A DNA stretch of 64,000 bases from contig NZ_NJAG01000021.1 of assembly GCF_002872335.1 (NCBI RefSeq), forward strand, positions 48,323-112,322. The letters run 5' to 3'. The stretch's first letter is position 1. Each line of letters begins with the position of its first letter. A program made the translations under genes and the position numbers. Below, piece after piece: positions 44,156 through 53,139 of the stretch. This stretch comes from Siphonobacter sp. BAB-5405. GTDB lineage: Bacteria; Bacteroidota; Bacteroidia; Cytophagales; Spirosomataceae. Under the pieces are notes generated by a model. It ran no database searches. It had not been told where the DNA came from and saw nothing but the letters and a program-made list of their open reading frames with translations.

Positions 44156-45382
44156 ATGAACTCCAACTGGATTTTGATCATCAGCAGTAGTCTGATTCTG
44201 GTTTCTTACCTGTTTAACTTCATTACTAAGAAAACGAACATTCCTTCCGTTTTACTACTGATTAGTTTAGGCGTAGGGTTGCGGCTTTTCGCCGATAGCC
44301 GGGGTTTTTACGTGGGCCGGGTCAATGATACGCTGCCCGTTTTGGGTACGGTTGGACTCATTCTGATTGTACTGGAAGGAGCCATGGAGCTAGAGTTGGA
44401 TCGCAAAAAGAGTAAGCTGATCTGGCAATCCTTACTGGCAGCTTTAGGAATTTTGCTGGCTACGGCTTTCACGATGGCGACGCCACTGGCTATTGCGTAC
44501 GGCGATTTTCACCGTGGACTGCTGAATGCGGTACCGTTGGCGGTTATCAGTAGTGCGATTGCCATTCCCAGTGTAGCCAACCTGACGGACCCCCGCAAAA
44601 AAGAATTCATTACTTACGAAAGTTCGTTCTCCGATATTCTGGGTATCATGCTCTTCAATTTTGTATTGATGAATGACGAACTGACCATGGCGTCGATGCT
44701 GCATTTCATCGTGGAAGTCGTTGGTATTCTGCTGATGTCGCTGCTGGGTTGTATCGTACTGGTGTATTTGATGAGCCGGATTACACAGCACGTCAAGTTC
44801 TTCCTCATCATTGCTCTACTCATTCTGGTGTACTCGCTGGCCAAGCTCTTTCACCTGTCGCCGCTGCTACTGATTTTGGCGTTTGGGTTAATGATGAACA
44901 ACATCAATCTGGTCATTCCTAACTTCCTGCGTAAATACCTCATTCACGATAAACTGGACGAAGAATTACCCGTATTCAAGTCCATTACAGCCGAAAGTGC
45001 CTTCCTGATTCGTACGTACTTCTTCGTACTGTTTGGTTTCTCGATTGATTTACATTCGCTTACTAATCCCAAAGTCTGGTTGATTGGTGGGATCATGGTA
45101 ACGACACTGTACGCCATGCGAGCCATGTATCTGAAGTGGATTTTAAATATTCCCTTATTGCCGGAATTGTTCATTGCTCCCCGGGGCCTGATTACGATCC
45201 TGATCTTTTTTGGGATACCAGCTACCATGGTTCTACCGGATTTCAGCGGGGTACTATTGTTCACGATCATCAGTACCAATGTCATCATGTCGGCAGGTCT
45301 GATTTACTACGGACGACAAACCGGAAAAGTGATTGCGGCTCCGGAGCTATCCGATACTTCGGATCTGCCAGCGGGGAGTTAA
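44156..45382 (+). CDS. Cation:proton antiporter (CPA family)
   Basis: A 408-aa membrane protein with about 12 hydrophobic segments. The ATG at 44156 (MNSNWILIISSSLILVSYLFNFITKKT) is preferred to one 30 bp upstream. Segments IPSVLLLISLGVGLRLFA, ISSAIAIPSVANLTDP and FIAPRGLITILIFFGIPA are typical of the Na+(K+)/H+ exchanger domain. It ends without a TrkA-C nucleotide-sensing domain. It should exchange Na+ or K+ for protons at the inner membrane. It diverges from the ABC transporter gene. Confidence 0.85.
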   Translation: MNSNWILIISSSLILVSYLFNFITKKTNIPSVLLLISLGVGLRLFADSRGFYVGRVNDTLPVLGTVGLILIVLEGAMELELDRKKSKLIWQSLLAALGILLATAFTMATPLAIAYGDFHRGLLNAVPLAVISSAIAIPSVANLTDPRKKEFITYESSFSDILGIMLFNFVLMNDELTMASMLHFIVEVVGILLMSLLGCIVLVYLMSRITQHVKFFLIIALLILVYSLAKLFHLSPLLLILAFGLMMNNINLVIPNFLRKYLIHDKLDEELPVFKSITAESAFLIRTYFFVLFGFSIDLHSLTNPKVWLIGGIMVTTLYAMRAMYLKWILNIPLLPELFIAPRGLITILIFFGIPATMVLPDFSGVLLFTIISTNVIMSAGLIYYGRQTGKVIAAPELSDTSDLPAGS

Positions 45383-45383
45383 C

Positions 45384-45427
45384 AACGAAAAGCCCCTTTC
45401 GAACGCGTTCGGAAGGGGCTTTTCGTT
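45384..45427. terminator. Bidirectional intrinsic terminator
   Basis: AACGAAAAGCCCCTT and AAGGGGCTTTTCGTT form a stem of about 20 bp extended by CGAAC/GTTCG, between the convergent antiporter and RhaT genes. Confidence 0.92.
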
Positions 45428-45442
45428 AAAAGAAAAATGCCT

Positions 45443-46501
45443 TTATTCACTCAGATAATTTCCGTAGCCAACGACCATAACCGACAGGATGATAGTCGCG
45501 ATTCCCGTCAGAATCGTACGATACGTAGCGGGCTGTACGCCTTTCCATTCTTTCAGGTACAGACCCCAGAGATTGGAAATGATGATGATACTGGCCGTAT
45601 GTAAAATCCAGGAGCTGGCTCCGTTGCCCAACTTGCTTTCACCCATACCGTAGAAAAAGAACTGGAGAAACCAGGTCGTTCCCGCGATGGCTGAGAACAC
45701 GTAGTTATTCAGCAGCGGTGTCTTGGAATCGGTATAGTTACCAAAGGTTTTATTGCGGAAATTTAGCAATAACGACCAAAGTAAGTTGGTCGTTAAACCA
45801 CCCCAGAGTACGACGACGAAAATGACATTATTCTGAAACAGCGGATTACAACCCGCGGTGATCGCTTTCAAAGCCATCGGCTTTCCGGCTTCGATACCGA
45901 AGTTGAAGCAGGCACTCAGAATACCGGAGAAGGTGGCTACAATCAGACCCGTCCAGAGGTTGAATTCCTGTACACTGGCTTTTTTCTCTTCTTCGGAAAG
46001 ATCGGCTTCTTTCATGACGCCCGCCCGTCCGCAAATCACAATGCCGATGATACAGATGAGTACGCCCAGGAGTACTACTTTGCCACCCGTAGAATTAATC
46101 ATCTGCGTAATCGTTCCTTCGGTTTCCTGGGTAAAGAAATCGCGGTAAATCGGGGGAATCAAAGCACCGAAGGCTGAGCAAAAGCCCAGTACCACTGACT
46201 GGCCAAGGGAGAGGCCCAGGTAACGCACGGATAACCCAAACGTAAGGCCACCGATGCCCCACAACAGTCCCATCACGTAGGTCCAGAACAGCGTATCGCT
46301 ATCGGTTTGCCGAATGATGGCCATGAAATCAGGAATCGTAAGCCAGGCGGCCACGTAAGGAGCGATTAGCCAGGAGAATAGACCACCAATGATCCAGTAA
46401 CTTTCCCAGGCCCACTTTTTTACGCGTTTGAAAGGAATATAGAAACTGCCGGAAGCGAACCCACCAATGAAGTGGAAAATGACACCAAAGAGAGCCTGCA
46501 T
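45443..46501 (-). CDS. rhaT: L-rhamnose/H+ symporter RhaT
   Basis: The ATG at 46501 gives MQALFGVIFHFIGGFASGSFYIPFKRVKKWAWESYWIIGG, matching the RhaT N-terminus; an upstream in-frame ATG at 46684 would add 61 polar residues unlike the family. The 352-aa product has ten hydrophobic segments, including SVRYLGLSLGQSVVLGFCSAFGALIPP and SWILHTASIIIISNLWGLYLKEWKG. It imports L-rhamnose with a proton across the inner membrane. It lies about 36 kb from the rhamnose catabolic genes, alone between a convergent antiporter gene and thiolase. Confidence 0.9.
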   Translation of the reverse strand: MQALFGVIFHFIGGFASGSFYIPFKRVKKWAWESYWIIGGLFSWLIAPYVAAWLTIPDFMAIIRQTDSDTLFWTYVMGLLWGIGGLTFGLSVRYLGLSLGQSVVLGFCSAFGALIPPIYRDFFTQETEGTITQMINSTGGKVVLLGVLICIIGIVICGRAGVMKEADLSEEEKKASVQEFNLWTGLIVATFSGILSACFNFGIEAGKPMALKAITAGCNPLFQNNVIFVVVLWGGLTTNLLWSLLLNFRNKTFGNYTDSKTPLLNNYVFSAIAGTTWFLQFFFYGMGESKLGNGASSWILHTASIIIISNLWGLYLKEWKGVQPATYRTILTGIATIILSVMVVGYGNYLSE

Positions 46502-46847
46502 AAAGAAAGAGTAGAGGTATTCGTAATTCCCAAAGCTAGGGAAGTTCGGGGATTTTAACCATCCCGTACTGTCGGGGGAATAGGCTTTTTCGGGTGTTTG
46601 CTTGAAATATTTGAATACTTTTTCTGTCAATAAAACGAATCTGAGCGTCGCATGAAAATGCCACGGATCAGTAATCCATGGCATTCCGACGAACCTTCAA
46701 CCTTTTTCTATACTACACGCAAAACGTGTGTTCGTGTGTAGCACACAAACTGGGTATACAACGCAGGCCGTTCGTAAGCGGGTATGAATCAAGAGAAAAG
46801 ATGCGATGGAATGCCGAACAAGCACGATCAAAAACCTTAAAAAATAG

Positions 46848-46879
46848 AAACCCCGTCCGAGTACCTGGGACGGGGTTTT
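46848..46879 (-). terminator. Intrinsic terminator of the thiolase gene
   Basis: AAACCCCGTCC and GGACGGGGTTT (a one-base shifted loop) form an 11-bp stem 20 bp after the stop, with A/T-rich flanks. Confidence 0.85.
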
Positions 46880-46898
46880 AGGCTTGATGAAGAGAAGT

Positions 46899-48077
46899 CT
46901 AATTTAAAAACTCGTAGATACCGGCTACGCCCTGGCCACCGCCGACGCAGGCCGTGACCATGCCGTATTTTTGCTGCCGCCGACGCATTTCGTGGAGCAA
47001 TTGCACCGATAAACGGGCTCCGGTAGATCCCAAAGCGTGACCTAAGGCAATGGCTCCACCGTTGGGATTGACCAGCTCGGGATTGATCCCCAGTTCCTGA
47101 ATCACCGCCAGCGACTGGGCCGCGAAAGCTTCATTCAGTTCCACCTGCTCAATATCGTCCAGTTTCAAACCGGCCTGTTTCAGAGCTTTGGGGATGGCCG
47201 CCACGGGGCCAATACCCATGATCCGGGGTTCGACGCCTGCCGTAGCGTAGCTCATCATCCGGGCAATGGGTTGCAGGCCCAGTTCGTTCACCAGCCGCTC
47301 GGACATGACCACGACAAAGGCCGCTCCATCGGAGGTTTGCGAGGAATTGCCCGCCGTAACGCTACCATTGGCCGCAAAAACGGGTTTCAGTTTCGCTAAC
47401 GCTTCCAGACTCGTATCCGCCCGGGGACCCTCATCAAGAGCTACGGCGTATTCTTTCGTTTTTTTCTTGCCACTCAGGGGATCAAAGAAGGTTTCCTGCA
47501 CTGGAATCGGAACGATTTCTGCATCGAAAATCCCTTCTGCCTGAGCTTTCAACGCTTTCTGATGGCTGGCCAGAGCAAAGGCATCCTGAGCTTCCCGGCT
47601 GATTTTGAACTGTTGAGCGACCTGTTCCGCCGTAAGCCCCATGCTGAGGTAGTAGTCCGCGTGATTCTTGGCAATGTCGTAGTTGAGAGCCGTTTTCCAG
47701 CCCATCACCGGCACCAGCGACATGGATTCCGTACCGCCCGCAATAATGCAATCGGCCCAGCCCGCGTGGATTTTGCTCGCGGCCATGGCCACGGCTTCCA
47801 AACCGGAACCGCAGTAGCGGTTAATCGTCAGGCCCGAAACGGTTTCGGGAAGGGCCAGTAGCGAAATATACCGACCCATCTGCATGCCCTGTTCGGCTTC
47901 GGGTACGGCGTTGCCGACGATGAGGTCATCGACGCGGCTGGGGTCCAGTTGAGGAATCGTTGAAAGGGTATGTTTAATAACCGTAGCCGCCAGATCGTCG
48001 GGGCGAGTAAAGCGTAAACCTCCCTTGGGAGCTTTACCGACGGGGCTACGGAAACCGGCTACAATGTAAGCGTCCAT
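46899..48077 (-). CDS. fadA: Thiolase (acetyl-CoA acyltransferase)
   Basis: A 392-aa thiolase. [20 protein letters not shown] near residues 85-104 has the nucleophilic cysteine, [19 protein letters not shown] the histidine, and [17 protein letters not shown] the second catalytic cysteine. N-terminus [31 protein letters not shown] fits beta-ketothiolases of FadA/FadI type. It cleaves 3-oxoacyl-CoA with CoA, in fatty acid oxidation, or works in reverse. No hydratase/dehydrogenase partner is adjacent, so the FadA name rests on family similarity only. Confidence 0.88.
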   Translation of the reverse strand: MDAYIVAGFRSPVGKAPKGGLRFTRPDDLAATVIKHTLSTIPQLDPSRVDDLIVGNAVPEAEQGMQMGRYISLLALPETVSGLTINRYCGSGLEAVAMAASKIHAGWADCIIAGGTESMSLVPVMGWKTALNYDIAKNHADYYLSMGLTAEQVAQQFKISREAQDAFALASHQKALKAQAEGIFDAEIVPIPVQETFFDPLSGKKKTKEYAVALDEGPRADTSLEALAKLKPVFAANGSVTAGNSSQTSDGAAFVVVMSERLVNELGLQPIARMMSYATAGVEPRIMGIGPVAAIPKALKQAGLKLDDIEQVELNEAFAAQSLAVIQELGINPELVNPNGGAIALGHALGSTGARLSVQLLHEMRRRQQKYGMVTACVGGGQGVAGIYEFLN

Positions 48078-48108
48078 GAAATTGTTGAATGATTTGAAGA
48101 CAATTTAT

Positions 48109-49056
48109 TTACTTTCTGGGAAAGAAGAACGTGTACGTGCGTTTTTCTGATTCAATCGCTCCAAGATTGTTTTTAAAACGAATGAGACCCTCGTTGCGTT
48201 CGCCGTTCTCCGTGGAGATTCCCAGATCCAGAAGTTCGTACCCTTCGCGTTGACAAAGCCGATACAAACCCGCATACGCCAGAATAAGCGGACTGGAGCT
48301 TAAAAAAGCCGGATCATCGGCGGGATACAGGGTATACAGAATCCGATTATTGATGTGAACCGTTACGATTAAAGCCGCCAGCACGGTATCCTGTCGCACG
48401 GTGAACACCCGAAAAATGTCGGGCAACTGCTGAATTGACTGTTGTAATTGCTCCAGCGACAGGGTCATCGGACGGTTTTTCCGCCGCCGGGCTTCGGCTA
48501 TGAAGGCGTGTACCTGCGGCCAGTCGGGTTCCACCCATTCAGAAAACGTAAAACCTTCCCGCTCACTTTTCCTTAATCGACGTAAAGTGGAGGTGTGTAA
48601 GTGCTGTTCAATGGGTAAGGAAGAAACCGGAAGGTGCTGATTCAGTTCGGTGGTCGTGACCCGAAAACCAGCTTCTGTAAACAGACGATGCAGATGAGAA
48701 GCTAAATCGGGATTGAGTCCATCTGGAAAACTGCGGAGTTCAAGAAAAGGTACAGTTGAAACTTCGGAAAGAACAGCCTGTACGAATATCTGCAACGCTG
48801 AAAGCGGAACGTCAGTATTCGTTTCGATTCCACCAAACGTCGCCCGGCGGGGACTGATGGCTTTTTCGGGCGTCATAAATACCGTAAGCCGGGCCTGTAT
48901 CTGCTCCGCTTTCAGTAAAAAAAAGGTCAGTACCCGGTCGCCCGGCTGTACCTGGGTTTGAAGGTGAAGGGGTTCATTAAACAAATAACGTTCAAAGGGG
49001 AGGGTCGGAATAGCTTCTGAAAACTCAACGATCCGTACTGTATACGTAGCATCCAT
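48109..49056 (-). CDS. GNAT-fold (FemAB-like) acyltransferase
   Basis: A 315-aa protein from the ATG at 49056 (MDATYTVRIVEFSEAIPTLPFERYLFNEPLHL). The segment HTSTLRRLRKSEREGFTFSEW and the C-terminal ILAYAGLYRLCQREGYELLDLGISTENGERNEGLIRFKNNLGA resemble the acetyltransferase GNAT/FemAB-like domain found in cell-surface biosynthesis proteins. No signal peptide or membrane segment. The acceptor is unknown. It lies upstream of the thiolase on the same strand with a 31-bp gap. Confidence 0.7.
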   Translation of the reverse strand: MDATYTVRIVEFSEAIPTLPFERYLFNEPLHLQTQVQPGDRVLTFFLLKAEQIQARLTVFMTPEKAISPRRATFGGIETNTDVPLSALQIFVQAVLSEVSTVPFLELRSFPDGLNPDLASHLHRLFTEAGFRVTTTELNQHLPVSSLPIEQHLHTSTLRRLRKSEREGFTFSEWVEPDWPQVHAFIAEARRRKNRPMTLSLEQLQQSIQQLPDIFRVFTVRQDTVLAALIVTVHINNRILYTLYPADDPAFLSSSPLILAYAGLYRLCQREGYELLDLGISTENGERNEGLIRFKNNLGAIESEKRTYTFFFPRK

Positions 49057-49170
49057 AAGAGGAGCAAAGTACAAAAATCCTGGTTTCTGGTTACGAGTTG
49101 TTGGTTGATTGTGACGTTGACCAAGGGAAATTAGGTAACAGATTCTTTAAAGGTAGCCTAGTATAGCCCT

Positions 49171-49790
49171 CTATTTCTTACTAATAAACGCATTACCCTT
49201 CACGTAGAAACGATAGGGGAGTTCTACGCCTACTTTAATGCCAATTCGCGTCGTCTGGACCACGTCGAAATCGTGTAAAACGGCCGGTTCGATAAACAAC
49301 GGACTATCCTGAATCATCCAGAAATTCATCTCCTTGGTAATAGCCATGGCGTGTACCAGACTCGCCGGACCCTTGCACAACTGCGTCGGTTTCAGTACCC
49401 GATCGGCGTAGGTTTTCCGAAAAACTGTTGAATTCGTTGCTGGGCGGCAATACGGCGTTCCGCCATCAAATCCAGCCCTTCCGTCGGTTCCAAAGCCCGG
49501 ATCAGAACAGCCTCGCCAATACCTTCGCCACCACTGGAAATATTGACGCAGTAATATTGACCATAAATCTGATACACGTAAATCATGCCTACTGGACCGA
49601 ACATGGGGGCATTGCGAACCGTCTTTCGCGTGTAGGCATGGCAGGCCGGATCGTCTTTTAGGTACGCTTCCGTTTCGACGATAATCCCCGCCGTGCGGCC
49701 CTCGGGACTGTTATGAACCAATACACATCCCAGTAAATTACGGGCTAAATCGAGGGAAGGTTGCTGATAGAATTCGGTAGTGAGCGGCAT
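49171..49790 (-). pseudogene. mpg: 3-methyladenine DNA glycosylase (AAG/MPG), frameshifted
   Basis: From the ATG at 49790 one frame gives MPLTTEFYQQPSLDLARNLLGCVLV, ETEAYLKDDPACHAYTRKTVRNAPMFGPVGMIYVYQIYGQYYCVNI and EAVLIRALEP, the AAG family blocks with the catalytic glutamate of ETEAY. It then stops early. A second frame continues the family with TQLCKGPASLVHAMAI to a stop at 49171. The shift lies at the five A (plus strand) at 49420-49424; one more base would join them as QFFRKTYADRVLKPTQLCKGP and give 206 aa, the normal length. Either a sequencing error or a recent loss. It removes alkylated purines from DNA. Confidence 0.88.
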
Positions 49791-49924
49791 AGAGTACGGA
49801 AATAAAACACAAATACGGCGTACGGAATAAAACCATTCCATACGCCGTAGGATACGCTCTGACGTTTACAAAGAGTAGCAGTCTAGCTGTAAGTTTAGAA
49901 ACGTTACCTTTTATCAATCTCCTC

Positions 49925-49970
49925 AACCCCGAAGGGGTTCAATATAAATAGCCCCGTATGCAATGCGGGG
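49925..49970 (+). repeat. REP-like double hairpin, copy 4
   Basis: AACCCCGAAGGGGTT, CAATATAAATAG spacer, CCCCGTATGCAATGCGGGG. Closest to the consensus; nearly identical to copy 3. Confidence 0.92.
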
Positions 49971-50018
49971 ATGCCGGATTGAGATTTGCAAAGGCAGTTG
50001 GAAACTGCCAGATGGTAG

Positions 50019-50044
50019 GTACAGGTTTGGAAACTTGCACCAGT
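50019..50044 (+). repeat. Palindromic module with CAGGTTTGGAAAC core, copy 2
   Basis: Same 26-bp sequence as 10838-10863 with one mismatch, between two REP-like copies. Confidence 0.75.
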
Positions 50045-50099
50045 ACAAAGTATAAACCTACCCTACATTACTATAAACGTCTACTATACCAACTACCTT

Positions 50100-50147
50100 A
50101 ACCCGAAGGGATTCAATGTACATAGCTCCGTATGCAATACGGGGAAC
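50100..50147 (+). repeat. REP-like double hairpin, copy 5
   Basis: AACCCGAAGGGATT, spacer, then CTCCGTATGCAATACGGGG and AAC. Slightly degenerate relative to copies 3 and 4. Confidence 0.85.
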
Positions 50148-50163
50148 ATGGGTATGGGAATAG

Positions 50164-51042
50164 TTACAACACGTTCGCCGTTTGTTCCTTAATTTTCTCC
50201 AGATCGTCTTTCATGCCTACGACCAGTCGCTGCAGGCCCGCATCATTGGCTTTTGAGCCGATGGTATTGATTTCCCGTCCAATTTCCTGAGCCATGAAAC
50301 CCAGCTTTTTGCCGTTGCCTTCCTGGATGATTTCCCGGAAATAATCGAGGTGTGTTTGCAGACGTACTTTTTCTTCGGAAATGTCGTATTTCTCGACGTA
50401 GTAGACCAGTTCCTGCTCGAAGCGATTTTTATCGAAACCGTCTTCCCCGAGTAAATCCGTAATGGTTTTCAGCAAGCGTTCGCGTACTGCCGGAATCCGC
50501 AGTCCATCCTGTTCAGCAACCTGCTGTAAACCTTTTTCAATCCCGTTGATGCAGTCGCTGAAAATACCTTCGAGTACCTGTCCTTCGCGTTCGCGGAAGG
50601 CCTGGCATTCGGTCAGGGCCAGACGCACAGCTTCCAGAGCAGTTTTCCACTCGTCTTCCGAGCTTTCTGTGACTACTTCGGTATTCTGGGCGTTCGGCCA
50701 GGTTAGAGCCAGCTTGAACATTTCCAGGTCGTCGAAGCTATTGCTCAGGTGGTAGAAGCTTTCCCGTAAATCCTGAAAATACGCCTTTACGAGCGGACGG
50801 TTTACGGAAACGGAGGCTTCGGCTTGGGCCGTCTTGGTAATACTGATATTCAGCTCAATTTTTCCGCGTTCGAGTTCAGCCGAAAGGAGATTACGCAGTT
50901 CAATTTCCCGACTTGATAAACTTTTGGGTATTCTGCAAAAAATGTCTAAACCCTTGGAATTTAGTGTTTTAATTTCGGCAGTTACCTGAAAGCCATCCGC
51001 TTCCAGAACGCCCCGGCCAAAGCCGGTCATCGATTTCAACAT
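50164..51042 (-). CDS. yicC: YicC/YloC-family protein (endoribonuclease-like)
   Basis: A 292-aa cytoplasmic protein. The N-terminus MLKSMTGFGRGVLEADGFQVTAEIKTLNSKGLDIFCRIP and the C-terminus VEKYDISEEKVRLQTHLDYFREIIQEGNGKKLGFMAQEIGREINTIGSKANDAGLQRLVVGMKDDLEKIKEQTANVL are both diagnostic for the family, whose members act as RNA-cleaving or small-RNA-decay factors. It follows pdxA by 26 bp on the same strand and is probably co-transcribed with it. Confidence 0.92.
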   Translation of the reverse strand: MLKSMTGFGRGVLEADGFQVTAEIKTLNSKGLDIFCRIPKSLSSREIELRNLLSAELERGKIELNISITKTAQAEASVSVNRPLVKAYFQDLRESFYHLSNSFDDLEMFKLALTWPNAQNTEVVTESSEDEWKTALEAVRLALTECQAFREREGQVLEGIFSDCINGIEKGLQQVAEQDGLRIPAVRERLLKTITDLLGEDGFDKNRFEQELVYYVEKYDISEEKVRLQTHLDYFREIIQEGNGKKLGFMAQEIGREINTIGSKANDAGLQRLVVGMKDDLEKIKEQTANVL

Positions 51043-51068
51043 AGTACAGAAAATATGAACAAGAACGA

Positions 51069-52838
51069 CTAGGCTTCGGGGTTCTCGTCCGGTTTAGCGT
51101 TGGTTGGCGGCGTTTTGGCAATCAGTAAAGATTGAGAAATCGCTAATAATTTTATCTGGGCTTCCCGGTTTTCCGAAGGCTCTGATTCAGCGTCCGGTTT
51201 AGGTCGCTGGTTCTGGTTTTCCCGCCGATCCGGGCGTGGTTGACGCTCGTCTCGCTGGAAACGGGGGTTGTTATTCCGATTCTGCCGGTCTTCCCGCCGG
51301 GGCCGTTCATTGGGACGTTGTTCTTCACTTCCGGCAGGGGTCGCATCCGCACTGGCTTCCTGCGGAGGCCGCTGGTTTTGATTTTCCCGCCGATCCGGGC
51401 GTTGCTGACGATCTTCCCGCTGGGGACGATTGTTTCGATTTTGCCGATCCTCCCGCCGGGGCCGTTCATTCGTGCGTTGCTCTTCGGCTTTGGGTTCCAG
51501 GGGTTGTTCGGCTATCGGGTCCGATGCAGGCAAGTCCGTCGCTACGGGTGAGGCAGCTGGACGGCGGTCTTCCCGGGGTGGGCGATTTTCGCGGTTAGAG
51601 CGGTCTTCCCGATTGGGACGTTCTTCGCGATTGGAGCGATCCTCCCGGGCCGCTCGTTCTTCGCGGGGTTGCCGCTCGTCGCGGTTCGGGCGATCTTCCC
51701 GGTTGGGACGATCTTCCTTCGCGGAGCGGGTCGAAGTTTCCGTTCGGGGATCCCGATCATCCGTGACGGGTAGTTCCGTCATGGCTGCATCATTCTGGTG
51801 CTCAAGTCCCTGAGCTTCCAGGCTTTCCCATTCGGTACGGTGCCGGACAATGTCCAGAGCCGAATACAACGCGTGTAGCATGGAACTGGGATCGGCTACA
51901 TTTTTACCCGCAATATCGTAAGCCGTACCGTGATCAGGACTCGTCCGAACGATGGGCAGACCCGCCGTAAAGTTTACGCCGTCTTCAAAAGCCAGCATCT
52001 TAAACGGCATCAGGCCCTGGTCGTGATACATGGCCAGAATGGCGTCGAATTTCTTCCAGCTGCTGGCTCCAAAAAAGCCATCGGCGGGGAAAGGTCCGTA
52101 TACCAAATGATTTTTCTTGCGAAACTGATCGATTACGGGCAGGATGACATCCTTTTCTTCGTTGCCCAAAAGTCCGTCTTCACCCGCGTGCGGGTTCAAA
52201 CCCAATACGGCCACACGGGGCTTCTGAATACCGAAATCTTCCTTTAAGGATTTGATAATCTGCGTCAGCTTCCGGGAAACCGCGTCCTGATTGATGTTCG
52301 AACGAACCCGGCCCAGGGGTACGTGACCCGTCACTACGCCTACTTTCAGGCGTTCAGATACCATGAACATCAGGTATTCGGAACTGCTGAAGGCTTCGGC
52401 GAGGTATTCGGTATGTCCCGGAAACTTAAATTCTTCGGATTGAATGTTGTACTTGTTGATGGGGGCCGTCACCAAAGCCGAGAGATGTCCCGCTTTCAGG
52501 TCTTCAACGGCTTTCGCCAGACTCTGGTACGCGGCCTGTCCGGCTTCGGGTACTACTTTACCCGGTTCAACGTTGGTCTGGCTGTCATCGAAACAGGTGA
52601 TGACGTTGACCATCTTGGTATTCATCTGATCAGCAGCGGGGGCCGGATGCAGCTGCCAGTCTTTCATGTCGTACAGATGCTTGTAACGGTTCAATACCCG
52701 CATCGATCCGTAGACCACCGGCGTAAAATGTTTATTGAGTTGATTTCCGTGTAAGGCTTTCAGGATTACTTCGGGTCCGATACCGTTGTAATCGCCCAAA
52801 GTGATGCCAATAACCGGTTTCTGTGCTTGCTCGCTCAT
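51069..52838 (-). CDS. pdxA: 4-hydroxythreonine-4-phosphate dehydrogenase with a long disordered tail
   Basis: A 589-aa protein. Residues 1-345 are a full PdxA: GITLGDYNGIGPEVILKAL, LVTAPINKYNIQSEEFKFPGHTEYLAE, LGLNPHAGEDGLLGNEE, AMYHDQGLMPFK and SPDHGTAYDIAGK, with metal-binding histidines. Ordinary PdxA ends there (about 330 aa). From about 350 to the end (51069-51791) is a 240-residue tail rich in Arg, Asp, Glu, Asn and Pro with repeats such as REDRPNRDERQ and NERPRREDRQNRNN, and a final hydrophobic KLLAISQSLLI patch. PdxA makes the precursor of pyridoxal phosphate. The tail may bind RNA or drive assembly; that is inference. yicC follows by 26 bp. Confidence 0.9.
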   Translation of the reverse strand: MSEQAQKPVIGITLGDYNGIGPEVILKALHGNQLNKHFTPVVYGSMRVLNRYKHLYDMKDWQLHPAPAADQMNTKMVNVITCFDDSQTNVEPGKVVPEAGQAAYQSLAKAVEDLKAGHLSALVTAPINKYNIQSEEFKFPGHTEYLAEAFSSSEYLMFMVSERLKVGVVTGHVPLGRVRSNINQDAVSRKLTQIIKSLKEDFGIQKPRVAVLGLNPHAGEDGLLGNEEKDVILPVIDQFRKKNHLVYGPFPADGFFGASSWKKFDAILAMYHDQGLMPFKMLAFEDGVNFTAGLPIVRTSPDHGTAYDIAGKNVADPSSMLHALYSALDIVRHRTEWESLEAQGLEHQNDAAMTELPVTDDRDPRTETSTRSAKEDRPNREDRPNRDERQPREERAAREDRSNREERPNREDRSNRENRPPREDRRPAASPVATDLPASDPIAEQPLEPKAEEQRTNERPRREDRQNRNNRPQREDRQQRPDRRENQNQRPPQEASADATPAGSEEQRPNERPRREDRQNRNNNPRFQRDERQPRPDRRENQNQRPKPDAESEPSENREAQIKLLAISQSLLIAKTPPTNAKPDENPEA

Positions 52839-53061
52839 GATCGTTTCATCCAGTCAGATTTGGGGTTATACTGACCTTGAAAATCAGGATAACTGGGCGA
52901 AGTTACGGCATCCATCAGGGAATTGGCCCTGCGGGAAGTCTTTTTTTGGCAAAGACCGAAGTAGGTAAAGCTTATTTCCGGCGTGTCAGGGCCACCCAAA
53001 CCATCCTTTCCTTTCACTCAGGGAAACTCTGGGCTTTGAAAATGGGTTGAATAATACGCAC

Positions 53062-53092
53062 TTTCATGGGCGATACGAAAGTTTTAACTTTG
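53062..53092 (+). promoter_or_regulatory. Bacteroidota-type promoter for the hydroxyacid dehydrogenase
   Basis: TTTC at 53062-53065, a 19-bp spacer and TAACTTTG at 53085-53092 (TAnnTTTG). Transcription would start near 53099, leaving about 40 bp of leader before the ATG at 53140. Confidence 0.6.
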
Positions 53093-53139
53093 ACCTTTTA
53101 TCAGCAATACCAGCCCAGTTTTGGCTAACTCCTTCTGCG

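Larger units (their letters stand above)
49791..50163. other. Intergenic region with two REP-like elements
   Basis: 373 bp with no credible gene. It holds two direct REP-like copies 175 bp apart and, between them, GGCAGTT-GGA-AACTGCC (49993-50009) and the CAGGTTTGGAAAC module. Confidence 0.75.

Noticed and set aside
46502..46684. N-terminal extension of RhaT from an upstream ATG
   Set aside because: The extra 61 residues are polar and unlike RhaT; the family N-terminus starts at the ATG at 46501.
51542..51813. Alternate-frame reading frames in the PdxA tail region
   Set aside because: Repetitive Arg/Glu/Asp codons leave all frames open; only the frame continuous with PdxA has a start and enzyme domain.
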